Shown piece after piece: positions 37,213 to 48,172 of a stretch of DNA of 64,000 bases. The notes under the pieces were generated by a model, which did not search any database, was not told the origin of the DNA, and saw only the letters and a list, made by a program, of their open reading frames with translations. The DNA lies in NCBI GenBank assembly GCA_010356995.1, contig ML996697.1:244153-308152 (forward strand), read 5' to 3'. The position numbers were made by a program, and so were the translations under genes. The DNA comes from Trichodelitschia bisporula (Eukaryota > Ascomycota > Dothideomycetes > Phaeotrichales > Phaeotrichaceae). The stretch's first letter is position 1, and each line of letters begins with the position of its first letter.

Positions 37213-40200
37213 ATGGATCCCTCACAGGTAGGAGTCACATTGCTGTGCGGGACAAGCCCCACTAATGCATATACTAGGTGGAAAGCGCGATTGAGATATC
37301 CTACGATTATCAGCAAAACAACTACAATATTCGGGCGCAGGCCTTGGAATTCATTACCCAGCTTCGGACCGATCCGTCGGCGTGGCAGGTTTGCCTAACA
37401 CTGTTCACTCGCCAGCCGCCCGCCAAAGATACCGTCCGCCATTTCTGCCTCGACGTCATAAACATTCCTCTCCAGTCTCCCGGGTCCGATGAAGGGAGTT
37501 GCATCTACATCCGTGACACACTCTTGAGCCATATCCAGCAAACCTATGGCTCCGGAGCGAGCCCGGACAGGCTGGACAGCACTCACATTCAAAGCAAACT
37601 CACCCAAACCCTTACCTACATATTCATAAAACTGTACGGCTCCGTGTGGGATTCTTTTTTCAAGGACTTCCTGCAGCTCGCTGAGGTGGGCTCTCTGGGG
37701 ACTAACAATGTCCCGGCCACTGCGCTCTACCTCCGCCTGCTGTCGTCCATCCACGATGAGATTGCCGATGTCATAATTGCACGATCTCCGGAAGAGGCTG
37801 CGCGGAATGCGAACTTGAAGGACCTCATCCGTGTTCGGGATATGCAAATGATCGTGGCTTCGTGGCAGGAAATACTGGCAAAGTGGAGATCGCTCGACCT
37901 CACCATTGTGGAACTCTGCCTCAAGACCATCAGCCGGTGGGTCAGCTGGATTGATATTGCCCTGATCCTGAATCAGGTTGTCCTCCAGCCCCTGCTCGAA
38001 ATGGTTGGCCAGCCCATTCTCTCGACTTCAACTCATGATGAGATCAAGCTCCGGGATGCGGCCATTACGGCCTTCACCGAGATTGCCGGCAAGAAGATGA
38101 GGCCACCCGAGAAGGTTGAGTTGTTCAACTTTCTGAGCCTGGCAACCGTTGTTGGTCAGCTCGTTGCCAGCCCGCCGCTGGAAAAGAACCGTAACACCGC
38201 CGAATATGACACCGATCTTGCTGATGCAGTTGCAAAGCTTGTGAACAATGTCATCAGGGATCTTACAACGATCCTGGAGTCGAAAACGGTGGATAATCAG
38301 ACCCGACAGGGTGCGAACGAGCAGCTGCAACTTTTTGCTCCCTATCTCCTACGCTTCTTCTCGGACGAGTACGATGAAGTCTGCTCGTCCGTCATTGATG
38401 CAGTGAACGATCTCCTGAACGTATTCCGCAAGATCAAGAGAAATGGACCGCTTCCCGCTGAATACGCGCAGATGCTCCCTCCCATCCTCAATGTCATTAT
38501 TGCTAAGATGAAGTTTGATGAGACTGCTGAATGGGGCGAAGACGGCGACGAAATAGATGATGCGGAATTTCAAGACCTGAGGAAGAAGCTCTCCCTCGTT
38601 CAACAGTACGTGTCTGCCATCGATGAGCAGCTGTATATGGACACCTTGACGGCGCTTGTCGTGAACACATTCAACAGAATCACTTCCAACGCCCAGAAAA
38701 TCGTCTGGCAAGAGCTGGACGTCGCTCTACTGGAAATGTACCATTTTGGGGACTTGGCAACCAAGAATAGGGGGTTATATCAGAAGCGTGAGGCATCTTC
38801 AACAGCGGCGCAGCGGCTTATCGAAATGATGACGCGGATGATGCAATCAGGTACGAGCTTTGACAACGCGATATTATGTTCGCTAACGGGTCAGATATCG
38901 CCTCCTACGATCACCCGGCCATCCAGATTCAGTACATGGATCTCTGTGTACGCTACATCACCTTTTTCGAACAGAACCAGCACTTCATCCCTCAAGCCCT
39001 CGAAGCGTACATCCGATTCTGTCATGGCGGTAACTCGCGAGTTCGGCACCACGCGTGGACTACATTCCACCGGTTCGTCCGCGGCGTGCGTACCCGGCTT
39101 GGCGAGCTGTCGCAATCTGTCATCCAGGCACTCGGTGACTTGCTTACTATCAAGGCCAAGCTGCAATCCGACAGCGACGCTGAAGATTATAGTGAAGCTT
39201 CCGACGACCAGGAAGACTCCGTGTTTGCCGCTCAGCTGAACCTGTTCGAAGCTATCGCCTCGGTTGCCTCGATTCCCTCGTTGCCTCTTGAAACTAAGGT
39301 CATGATTGTTCAGTCGGTTCTCAACCCGATCTTCACCGATATGCAGCAGAACATCGGACTTGCGGAATCAAACAATGAACAAGGAATCCTCCAAATTCAT
39401 CACGACATAATGGCTCTGGGTACATTCACCCGTGGATACGTCGACTGGTCTCCGACGGCTGCGAAAACCGTCGCCCCCCCTCCGGACGAGATCTGTGTAG
39501 AGTTTGCCCGGGCGGCAGAAGCCATTCTCGTCGCCCTTGAAACCCTAAACGGGGCTCCTAAAATCCGTCAAGCTGCTCGTTACTCGTTTGCTCGTCTCCT
39601 GGGGGGCATGGGTTCGCGTGTGCTCCCACAGCTCCCCCGCTGGATTAGCGGTCTGCTAACCGAAACTTCAGCGCGCGAGGAGATGGGCTTCTTACTACGG
39701 CTTCTCGAGCAGCTTATCTTCACCTTCAAATCTGAGGTCCTCAGCATCCTGGACACGATCCTCGCGCCCCTCTTCCAGCACGTCTTCGCGCATCTTGAAT
39801 CTCCGGTGACCGGAACTGATGATGAAATCGAGCTTGGTGAACTGCGGCGGGAGTTTATGAACTTCATTCTCGTCATTCTGGGCCAGGATCTTGGATCCGT
39901 ATTCGTGAGTCCAAGTAAGTTACGATTCATGTCGTTTGAGCACTTGCTAATGCATTGCAGATAACCAGTTCATCTTCGAGAACGTCATCAGCGCTGTTGA
40001 GCACTTTGCTCGCAATGCTGAAGATATTCCAACCGCCCGCCTTGCCTTCTCCGTCCTTGTCCGTATGACGTCGGTCTGGGGCGGGCCGGATATCCCTCTG
40101 TCCGCTCAGGACCAAGCCCCGGCTCCCCTTCTGCCTGGGTTTGACGCATTTGCAATTCAACGCTTCTCGCCGCTCAGCTGGGCCATCCCGTCCTCTGCTA

Positions 40201-40427
40201 ATTTCAAAGTTCAAGATCCAGCGGTGCGGAACCTCGTGCATGAGATTGCCAACCTCCAGCAGGAGATCATGAAAAAGACGGGTTCTATGTACGCTGAAGC
40301 GCTGCGCACGGAGCTTCGTAGCATGGGTCTCGGCGACGCGGATATCGACGTGTATCTGCAGACGCTGAGGGGCGACCAGAAGGCGTTCAGAGAGTTCATG
40401 GTCAAATTCCTGGGTCGTACCGGCTAG
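37213..40427 (+). CDS. LOS1: Exportin-T (Los1/XPOT), tRNA nuclear exporter
   Basis: A karyopherin-beta protein that carries mature tRNA out of the nucleus with Ran-GTP. Four exons (37213-37227, 37278-38850, 38895-39914, 39961-40427) join in phase to 1024 residues, in the family range of about 960-1100. The first exon encodes only MDPSQ. Next comes VESAIEISYDYQQNNYNIRA and ALEFITQLRTDPSAWQVCLTL, the importin-N/Xpo1 start typical of Los1. The rest is an all-helical HEAT-repeat solenoid with an acidic loop at about residues 440-455 (WGEDGDEIDDAEF), and another (SDSDAEDYSEASDDQEDS) at about 635. The C-terminal repeats (FIFENVISAVEHFARNAED) and the ending FREFMVKFLGRTG fit the family. It runs in the same direction as the FGH gene, 0.7 kb away. 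Confidence 0.93.
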
Positions 40428-41018
40428 GAGCTGAAGACTGGAGAGGATGTTTGCTCGTTCTGCACGATACCCCGAAGGAAAGCCGCTGAGGAGCTTGAGC
40501 ATAATTGCATTCACTGCGGGCTAAAGGAGCGATAAAATCTCATGTATAGAATCAGGACCATGGGCGTACTGCCAGTTGCTCTTGAACTAGATCGCCGCGT
40601 GGCTAGGCAAGACTCGCTTTGACATGCAGCAATCAATGTTCCAGGACCCTCCCAGCTTTTCTCAGCCGTTGTGGATTGTGCAGCAACCGTGATATGAGGC
40701 TGAGCGACCTTTTTTTGATGTTGCTCCTGTCACTTCCAACAGCAAGCCATGCTGGTCAACCCATCCCAGCATAGCATCGTGTTGGATGGGCGATGCAAAT
40801 CACCACGTTACGCGTGCTGTATTTAGCATCTGTGGATTCTAAACGCGGAAGACTTACGAAATTTTTAGGCTATGCTTTGCTACTGCGGAGTACAACATGT
40901 TGGTCACGATTCGGTGGCAAGGAGAGCAACCGAGTCGCGAGCTCATAAAATGGAGAGCCAACCGCTGTGATCGAGGCATCCAAGTATTTCGTCTTTGTTT
41001 CTATTGTTATGTCTAACT
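40428..41018. other. Intergenic, 0.6 kb
   Basis: Contains the 3' flank of exportin-T. A minus-strand open frame at 40943-41236 lacks an ATG at its upstream end and matches no family I know. Confidence 0.45.
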
Positions 41019-42697
41019 ATGTGCAGTAGCGTTGAGTCTTTGTCTCTTATTGTTCTGAACTCGACTTTGGCTTTGATTTCTTCCGGGGTTCTAGATATAT
41101 CTACAGCATCTAACAACGTCTCGTTCACTTCAATCGCATCTTGGACCAGCTTTCCAGACAGACAAACTAATACTCCCTCACTTTCATACTCCATAGTCCG
41201 GTATTGCACCTGCTCAGTTTGTATCCGACCAGTCACTCAAACCGCCGTCATCGCGACGCCATTAAGCATAAAGCTACTTGTAAACCTTCCCCAGCACAAG
41301 GGAAACTATGATAATAACGCGATCAGACATCCACCGCATCCGCCGTGCTCGGCCTCTCAAGCGCCGCACTAGCAACATCCGCCCCATCATCCACCGTCCA
41401 ATCCACCTCCCCAGGGCTATCAGCCATCCCAAGCGCGCAGACTAGCCCCTCAGCCTCGCTGATAAAGTGTGCCTCCGTCACCTTCTCGACATTCAACGAC
41501 ACACAGGCTGGACGCACCGCAACGGGACAGTATCTGTGCCTGCCGCAGGAAACTCATGCGGCTTGTGGCCCTGCGTCGGTGACATCTAACTTCACGTCTG
41601 CGACGGTTACCACCTCCACACCAAGCACTACTACTGACTTCCCGACCGACATCTTCCCGCCCGACGCCTTCCCGCCCGTCCCTAAACCTACGCTAGCCGG
41701 GGGGCTTTCCATAGGTACCATAGGGACGGCTGAATTCGCCAGCTTCTCGTTGTTGATCGGGAGTCAGATTTCCGCTGCAGAAAGCAACTACGCCAAAAGT
41801 ATGGCGTCTGTCCCGACTACTCTGGCCACAAAAACAGCCACTACGAAGTAGGTGCAGCTTCGGCTTTTATGTGGAAGTGGCTAAGCAGGACCGCAGGTCG
41901 ACAAGCACTGTCGTGCCGAATATGAGTACGACCGCAACCACTCCGAAGTAGGTGCAGCCCCTTCTATATTGAAGTGGCTAAGCAGTACTCGTAGCTCGGC
42001 TGGCACCGTTGTGCCGGATATCAATACGCCCTGCTCCACCAATTCTACGAGCACTTCTTCTGTGCAGACGGTTGTGTCGACTACTACGCTGTGTACCACG
42101 ACTTCTTTGAACGCCCCTTCTTCCCAGATCACCCCCTGATCTCAGATCACCCCCTCATCCCAGATTACCCCCTCAACCCAGATCACCCCCTCAACCCAGA
42201 TCACCCCCTCCTCCCAGATAGTCCCCTCGTCGCCGTCCGTCACATCATATTCTTCGCCCTGCACCACGTTATCTCACACTACCCCGTCTTCCCAGATCGT
42301 CCCCTCTTCCCTGATCATCCCCTCTAACCAGACCATCCCTCCGCCACAGCCAGCCGTATCCTCCCCTACCCTCTCCACCACGACTTCCCACACTATCCCT
42401 TCCACACCATCCGCCGCAGCTACTTCTTCGTCTTGCACCACTTCCACACCCATCGGTTATGTCTCACCGCCCATGCAATCATCTCATACCAAGCCCCATG
42501 GCGCTGCGCCTTCGCCAGGCTCTGGACGCCGTAGCGTCCAGGGCGGGCCTCCCATGAAGCAAGGGGGGCTAGGTAACAATACTCAGCCTACCGCCACGTC
42601 TGTTGCTGCTCCTCCGGATGCGGATGAAGAAGATGATGATTCAGGACCGACGCAGCGCCGGCGCAGGCGGAATGAGCGGCGTGGGCGGTTGGCGTGA
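41019..42697 (+). CDS. Ser/Thr-rich repeat protein, probable secreted/surface protein; in-frame stop near 42137
   Basis: Family not recognised. The best exon chain is 41019-41279, 41327-41847, 41897-41947 and 41995 onward; all phases agree. The first exon (MCSSVESLSLIVLNSTLALISSGVLD...) could hold a signal peptide, but its start is uncertain. The rest is dense in Ser, Thr and Pro (TVTTSTPSTTTDF, STSSVQTVVSTTT) with a few Cys, as in O-glycosylated wall proteins or adhesins. Exon 41897-41947 and its flanking introns repeat (see separate entry). In the last exon the frame meets TGA at 42137-42139, giving 325 residues. Beyond it the same frame stays open for 186 codons to 42697, through Ser/Gln/Ile/Thr/Pro repeats to an acidic then Arg-rich end (RRRRNERRGRLA). 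The stop codon replaces a TCA found at the same place in the neighbouring repeat unit. It may be a recent null allele, an assembly error or the true end. Confidence 0.45.
41848..42030 (+). repeat. Tandem duplication of an intron-exon unit (~100 bp)
   Basis: Two copies of an intron, each starting GTAGGTGCAGC and containing GAAGTGGCTAAGCAG near its end, occupy 41848-41896 and 41948-41994. Each is followed by related coding sequence (tcg aca agc act gtc gtg ccg and tcg gct ggc acc gtt gtg ccg). The exon before the first intron ends in a weaker third copy (ACCACTCCGAA-like). Confidence 0.75.
42121..42232 (+). repeat. 15-bp tandem repeat, CCCAGATCACCCCCT type
   Basis: About six to seven copies of a 15-bp unit encoding (S/T)QITPS-like peptides inside the last exon of the Ser/Thr-rich gene. 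The unit is a multiple of three. More diverged copies (CCCAGATCGTCCCCT) continue to about 42325. Confidence 0.8.
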
Positions 42698-42895
42698 AAG
42701 CATTAGGGAACAGTTGAGGACATGGCCGGAAGAGTGGACTTCCTTTTCAGTACTAATGGAGTTCACTGTATAATAATAGAACCCTGTAATTCATTTCATT
42801 TGCATCATCATCATATGCTCTTAATGCAGAGTGCAGCCGCCAAATCAGTGTCCAACGCCAAATGTCAACTACCAAATGCTTGCGTCCAAACAACT

Positions 42896-44797
42896 TCAAA
42901 GCTTTGCATGTATTTCAACAGCAGCCTGCCGTGCCCTCCATACCTGTACTTCAGGTAGGTTGTGGTATCCGAGAGGAAAGTAATGGGGACCCAGCACTTT
43001 CTTCGCAACCTTCCCAGTCCCACTCTTCGGCAGCTCACCCTCAATAACCCTCAGCAACGTCGGCATCTTGTACCCAGCAAGCCGGCGTCTTAAATCGCGA
43101 CGCAAGCTGTCAATACTCAGCAAATGGTCATTGGCGCTGTGGTCCGCCTCAAACACCTCGTTGACCTCCTCTTTCAACAGGGAAATGACCGCGGCGACCC
43201 GCTGACCGAACTCGTCATCCGGGACGCCAACAACCATGGCTTCGGCAACGTAAGGCAAGGCTAGCAATTCACGCTCGATATCCAGTGATGAGATTTTGTA
43301 GCCGCCGGATTTGATGATGTCGATGGAGGCTCGGCCTACGATCCAGTAGTACTTGCCTTCTCGGCGGGCGACTAAAAAAGCGTGAGGCAGGTTCTTACGT
43401 ATTGCTCAGGGAGCACTTACTGTCGCCGGTTTTGAAGTACCCATTTGCGTCATGGGCGTTAGCCGTCGCTTCCGGGTCGCGGAGATACTTGGAGAACATG
43501 TGCTGGGGCACTTAGCACCACCCTGGGAGCGTAGTGAAATCTTACCGGACTCTTGACTAACACCTCGCCCTCATCGCCCTCAGATAGCTTCAAATCAATC
43601 CCTGGCACCCGCTCCCCCACCGAACCATCCGGCACCTGACCATCGCTCAACCGCGCCTTAAACACCGCACCGAACTCAGTCGCGCCATATCGCTGCGCGA
43701 TCCTCCGACCCACTAACTCCGTCCAAAAGTCACTAATAGTATGCGGCAACGCTGACGTTCCACATAGGAGCGCGCGGAACTGCCTAGCACCTGCTATGTA
43801 CTCAGCCAACTTGTCAGCCGGCAACTTCGACAGTACAAGCTGGTAGTGGCGCCGCATGCGCATGTAGATAGTTGGGACACCGGAGAAAAATGTCAGGCGC
43901 AAACCGGGGTTTGCAGCACCGGCACGCCACCGGTCCCAGAGCCAGACCTCGTCGAAGCCACCGCTGCGGAACTCGATTGTTGCGCCAGAGACGAGGAAGG
44001 GAAAGAAGTTGATCCCTACGCCTGTTGCATGGTGTACTGGGAGCACGTGCAGCATTGTGTCGTGTTCTGTCAGCTCGTAGTGCTCGGCGACGGAGAGGGC
44101 GCCGTCGTGCACGTAGGCGCGCCGCATGACGGCGGCTTTTGGAGGGCCTGTCGTACCGGAGGTAAAGATGACAACTCCCGGACCGTTATCGTCCAGGTAC
44201 CGGCCCGAGGAGACGAAAATGTTTGAGATGGGCATGAGAGGAGCTGAGAGGGATGGTTGGATAGGGATGCAGCTGAAATGCGGGTTGGTGGAGTTGACGA
44301 TGTTGGTCTGGAGTTCCTGACCAAAGGCTATAGAGGCCGAACATGATAGTAAGGCTGCTGCATCGCATTTTTGGACGAAGTACTCGGCTTCTTTCATAGG
44401 CACCTGAACGGAAAGCGGGACAACGGCGGCGCCCAAGGCCAGGACGGCCAGCACGGCTATAGTGTACTCATATCCGCCCGGGGCAAGTACGGCGATGTAA
44501 ACTTCTTCGCCATTTTGCAGAGCACCAACTCTGGCTTCGCCGAGGGCCGTTTTGATTACTTCGCGCAGTGCCAGGACGTCGGAGAGGAGCTCCCAATGGT
44601 TTCGCTCGATCTTCTCTCGGGCATCTCGAATTGCCAACTTTGGAGGCTGACGATGCGCTAGGCGGAGCAAACGGCTGAAGAGAGGCTATAGATACGTTAG
44701 TAGATAAAATCAAAAGGGATCACAGGCTCACAGAACAAGGGAGAATGTGGTGACCGTCGTGGCGTGGGACGAACATGACTCTGTCTCCGATTGCCAT
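42896..44797 (-). CDS. Peroxisomal AMP-forming acyl-CoA ligase (ACSF3/malonyl-CoA-synthetase-like), C-terminal AKL
   Basis: Activates a carboxylic acid to its CoA thioester with ATP. Four exons (44797-44732, 44685-43546, 43502-43421, 43371-42896) join in phase to 587 residues. ANL-family motifs: P-loop A3 VIFTSGTTGPPKAAVMRR, A5 QRYGATEFG, A7/A8 GYFKTGDIARREGKYYWIVG and RASIDIIKSGGYKISSLDIE, and the A10 lysine in LPKSGTGKVAKK. The A8 wording (GRASIDIIKSGGYKIS) is that of the ACSF3 group, which prefers short or dicarboxylic acids; the true substrate is unknown. The protein ends in HAKL, a type 1 peroxisomal signal. It is divergent from an acyl-CoA oxidase 0.7 kb away that also ends AKL. The ATG follows a purine-poor context and encodes MAIGDRVMFVPRHDGH. 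Confidence 0.9.
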
Positions 44798-45473
44798 TTC
44801 CGGCTAGCGCGCCTCTTTCCAAACTCAAAATCGACTTCCTGCGCAAGTCACTGCACGTTGAGCCTCATGTCCCACCGTCAATGTTATATTCCTCATGATC
44901 GTTGGCCTCGCCTCTAGGCAGAACTTGGCAGCATCCGACCCCTCTTGAGCCGTGTTTTTAGCTTGGACTTGCTTATCCGGTACCCCCCGTGTTGAACGAA
45001 GCTCCAGCGCGGGGGTTGCTGCACGAAAGTCCGCATGATGGGATGTCGTCGACGCCCCGGCTAAGGCTTATTTCCATGACCAAATGCGGGGACGATGGTG
45101 AGACTAATAGGAATGCAATTGACTGTCGATTCCTCGGCCAGCACCTTCTAGCTCCACAGAATGGACCTGAGTCCCCCGTTCTGGCTGATGACAAAATTTG
45201 GCTTGTATCTTCACAAGCACCAAGCCGCCTCTCGGGTGTAAATCCGCCGACTTGGTAGTGGATCGGTCCGCCGCCATATGTGGGGTACGAGGCGAACTCT
45301 CTTTGATGCCATTTCCCCTGGTCACAGGTACCGGAAAGCGCCGAGAATCACCGGAGGGGAAATGAACACAACCGAGGGCCAGGTTGAATGACAACTGATG
45401 TTACTGGAGTACCAAGTCCCTGTATAAGATTCACGGGCCGGTGGATTACTCGGCAATCCATCCCCCATCCGTC
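44798..45473. promoter_or_regulatory. Shared divergent promoter of acyl-CoA ligase and acyl-CoA oxidase
   Basis: 676 bp between two divergent start codons. It contains two copies of the fatty-acid response hexamer in opposite orientation: CCTCGG at 45132-45137 and CCGAGG at 45372-45377, the latter about 97 bp before the oxidase ATG. In Aspergillus, FarA and FarB bind this hexamer to induce beta-oxidation genes; in Fusarium, Ctf1 does. About 0.3 copies would be expected by chance here. Confidence 0.5.
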
Positions 45474-47709
45474 ATGCCCGACTTCACGGACAACTTGAAG
45501 CCCAAGGACGACGGCTCCGCCATCCTTAAGGCTGAGCGCGACCGGTCGCCGATATCTACTGAGGAACTGTCCAGGCACCTTTTTTCCAAAAATGGCTTTC
45601 TCGAGCGTCAACAACGGGTATTGCGGGTGTTGGAGAAGGAGCCGCTCTTCCAGAAAAAGCAACAGTTAAACCTCGCCCGTCCTGATCGATATCACCTGGG
45701 CCTTGCACGCGCTAAAGCTTTGCGGCGATTTGTCGTTAGAGAGGGTTGGGATGTCGAAGACTACCGGATGGCTGAGTACCTGACGGACGAGATGTCGCCG
45801 TATCATCTCCACTTCTCCATGTTTGCGACCACCATCAAGGAGCAGGCGAGCCCGGAGCAAAAGGCATACTGGTGGCCCAAAGTTGAAAGCTTTGAGATCA
45901 TCGGAGCTTATGCGCAAACCGAGCTCGGCCATGGGAGCAATGTGCGAGGTTTGGAGTGTGAGGCGAGATACGACCCCAACTCGAAGGAGTTCATCCTCCA
46001 CAGTCCAACCCTCACTTCATCAAAGTGGTGGAACGGATCAATGGGACGTACGGCTACGCATGCCATTGTAATGGCTCAGCTCCTTCTGCCGCAGCCAAAC
46101 GGAAGCTACAAGTCTTTTGGCCCACAGCCCTTCATCGTTCAGATCCGGGAAAAGGTCACGCACGAGCCGGTGGACGGTGTCGTCGTTGGCGACATCGGCC
46201 CAAAGTATGGCTATACGTCCATGGACAACGGGTTCATGCTCTTCGACAAGCTCCGGGTTCCGCACACAGCACTCCTCTCCCGGTATGCGAAAGTCGACCC
46301 CGAAACCGGCGCGTTCAGAAAGGAGGGCCATCCGGGAGTCGTGTATGGGTCTCTTACCAACGTTCGTGCGAACATTGTTATGCATGCACGGCTCGTTCTC
46401 GCGCGGGCAGTTACCATCGCCATCCGGTACACTTCCATTCGGCGGCAATTCCGAGACAGGGACGCGGCTGACCAAAGCGGGCCGGAGATGGCCGTACTCG
46501 ACTACCCGACAGTTCAGATTCGGTTGTTGCCGCTGCTGGCGACCGCGTTTGCATTGCATTATACTGGCGAGGCGATGCATAACTTGTATAACAACACGCG
46601 GAATGCTATAGAGGAGGGAAACTTTGATTCAATTGCAGAGTTGCACAGCACTTCCTCGGGACTGAAGAGTCTGTGTACGACCTATGCTGCAGATGGGATC
46701 GGTACGTGTTGCGGGAACCTGGAGACACTGCTAATCCAGTAGAAACATGTCGACGCTCGATGGGAGGCCATGGATTTGGCGGAGGCAGTGGACTCATTGG
46801 AATTAATAACGAGTATGTTTGGGTTCAATTTTCCGTCTCCTGCCTGACACACCTAGCTATCTTTCAAAGCCCACCGTCGAAGGTGACAATTGGATGATCA
46901 CGCAACAAGTTGCAGCCTACCTGATCAAGATAATGACTGATGCTGTCTCAAACCCAAAGACAAAATCGGCAGACGCGACAGAGGCGCTCTTCAGAAGATA
47001 TCTTGCGGAAAGGGGCCGCCGGAGACCGGCAGAGGTGTTGAGAGGCCCGCAGATTGATAACGGAGCTATTGTGGATGCTTTCCAATGGCGGGCAGCTGAG
47101 ATGGTAAGTCCCTAGTCTGTGTTGTTGAAACTGACATTTACCCGGATACAGAGCTTCAGACTTTACGACGCTCGCATCGTTCAAAAGAAGAAGTGGAACT
47201 CCTTATTGATCCAGCTGCATCGGCTCAGCAACGGTAAGTTCTGGGCATGGCCGCTAGTTCATACTAACGTTACAGTGTACTCGCAAATGATCCTCGTGAA
47301 CAACTTCTATGCAGCTCTCCAGCCATCCCCCCTCTCCGCTCACGCCGCATCGGTTATGGAGAGCCTCTTCCAGCTCTACGCCCTCTACACAATGGATACT
47401 GACGCCCGCACCTTCTCCACCACCCTTTCTGCCACCCCATCATCTCTTGATGTCTTGCCAGATATTATACTTGACCTTATGATAAAGATCCGCCCGCACG
47501 CCGTGAAGCTGGTAGACGGCTGGGCGATTCCGGACTACGTACTGGATAGCGCTCTGGGTCGCTATGACGGACGGGTGTACGAAGATCTGTTTGACCGCGC
47601 CCATCGTCAAAATCCATTGAACAGGACCACTTTCAATGTGGATTGGCAGAGCGAGGAAATCGTTCTCGGAAGCGGAGATGCGGGAAAAAACATCCTGGCT
47701 AAATTGTAG
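45474..47709 (+). CDS. Peroxisomal acyl-CoA oxidase, C-terminal AKL
   Basis: First step of peroxisomal beta-oxidation: FAD-dependent desaturation of acyl-CoA to trans-2-enoyl-CoA with formation of H2O2. Five exons (45474-46701, 46743-46812, 46857-47103, 47152-47233, 47276-47709) join in phase to 686 residues, a normal length. The N-terminal alpha-domain precedes the FAD/substrate motif IIGAYAQTELGHGSNVRGLE (about residue 150). The beta-domain includes SSKWWNGSMGRTATHAIVMA, and the FAD-binding helix carries MGGHGFGGGSGL. The catalytic glutamate lies in PTVEGDNWMITQQVAAYL. The extreme C-terminus is NILAKL, a PTS1. A rival start upstream would need GTG; the ATG at 45474 gives MPDFTDNLKPKDDG. It is flanked by the ligase and a Zn2Cys6 regulator. 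Confidence 0.94.
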
Positions 47710-48172
47710 TTCTAGCCTTCATCAGCATTAGCAGCGCGGCTGATTCCAGTGCGGAACTGGAAGCAAGTTGCCCTCTACGAGCATTTATGTGTACATAAAA
47801 GTCAAATTAATCATCTCAGATGTCACATTCCAGTGTTCAATAGCTTTCTTTGCAACCCCGTCGACGATGCTTGAAGCTGACTGATTGTCACGTGTCCCAT
47901 CCATGTCGCCGGTCGGCGATTCGCGATGGCGGCCCCGGACCTCAACGCGGTTTCCGTCCGACTTCACCTCTACGTCGTGAGATTATCAATATGCTCGGGA
48001 AGCTTTAGCTTGCAAAAGTTAGCTGGTGAGAGCTCATTTTAGTATATTAATCTCTTCGTTGCCTCTTCTGTCCTCGAGTGCACCCCGCGCCGCACTACTG
48101 ATCGACTGTTCACCCGAGCAAGTGACACGCAGCACTCCATCCTATCAATTGACTTGTTGACCGAAAGCTACC
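47710..48172. other. Promoter of the Zn2Cys6 regulator / oxidase 3' flank
   Basis: About 460 bp. No CCTCGG was seen here. A short minus-strand open frame (47785-47967) lacks recognisable features. Confidence 0.45.

Noticed and set aside
40943-41236. Minus-strand frame with fairly protein-like composition
   Set aside because: It has no ATG at its upstream end, no known motif, and overlaps the likely first exon of the Ser/Thr-rich gene.
42121-42325. CRISPR-like array
   Set aside because: The 15-bp units are directly adjacent without spacers and are coding; this is an ordinary minisatellite in a fungal gene.
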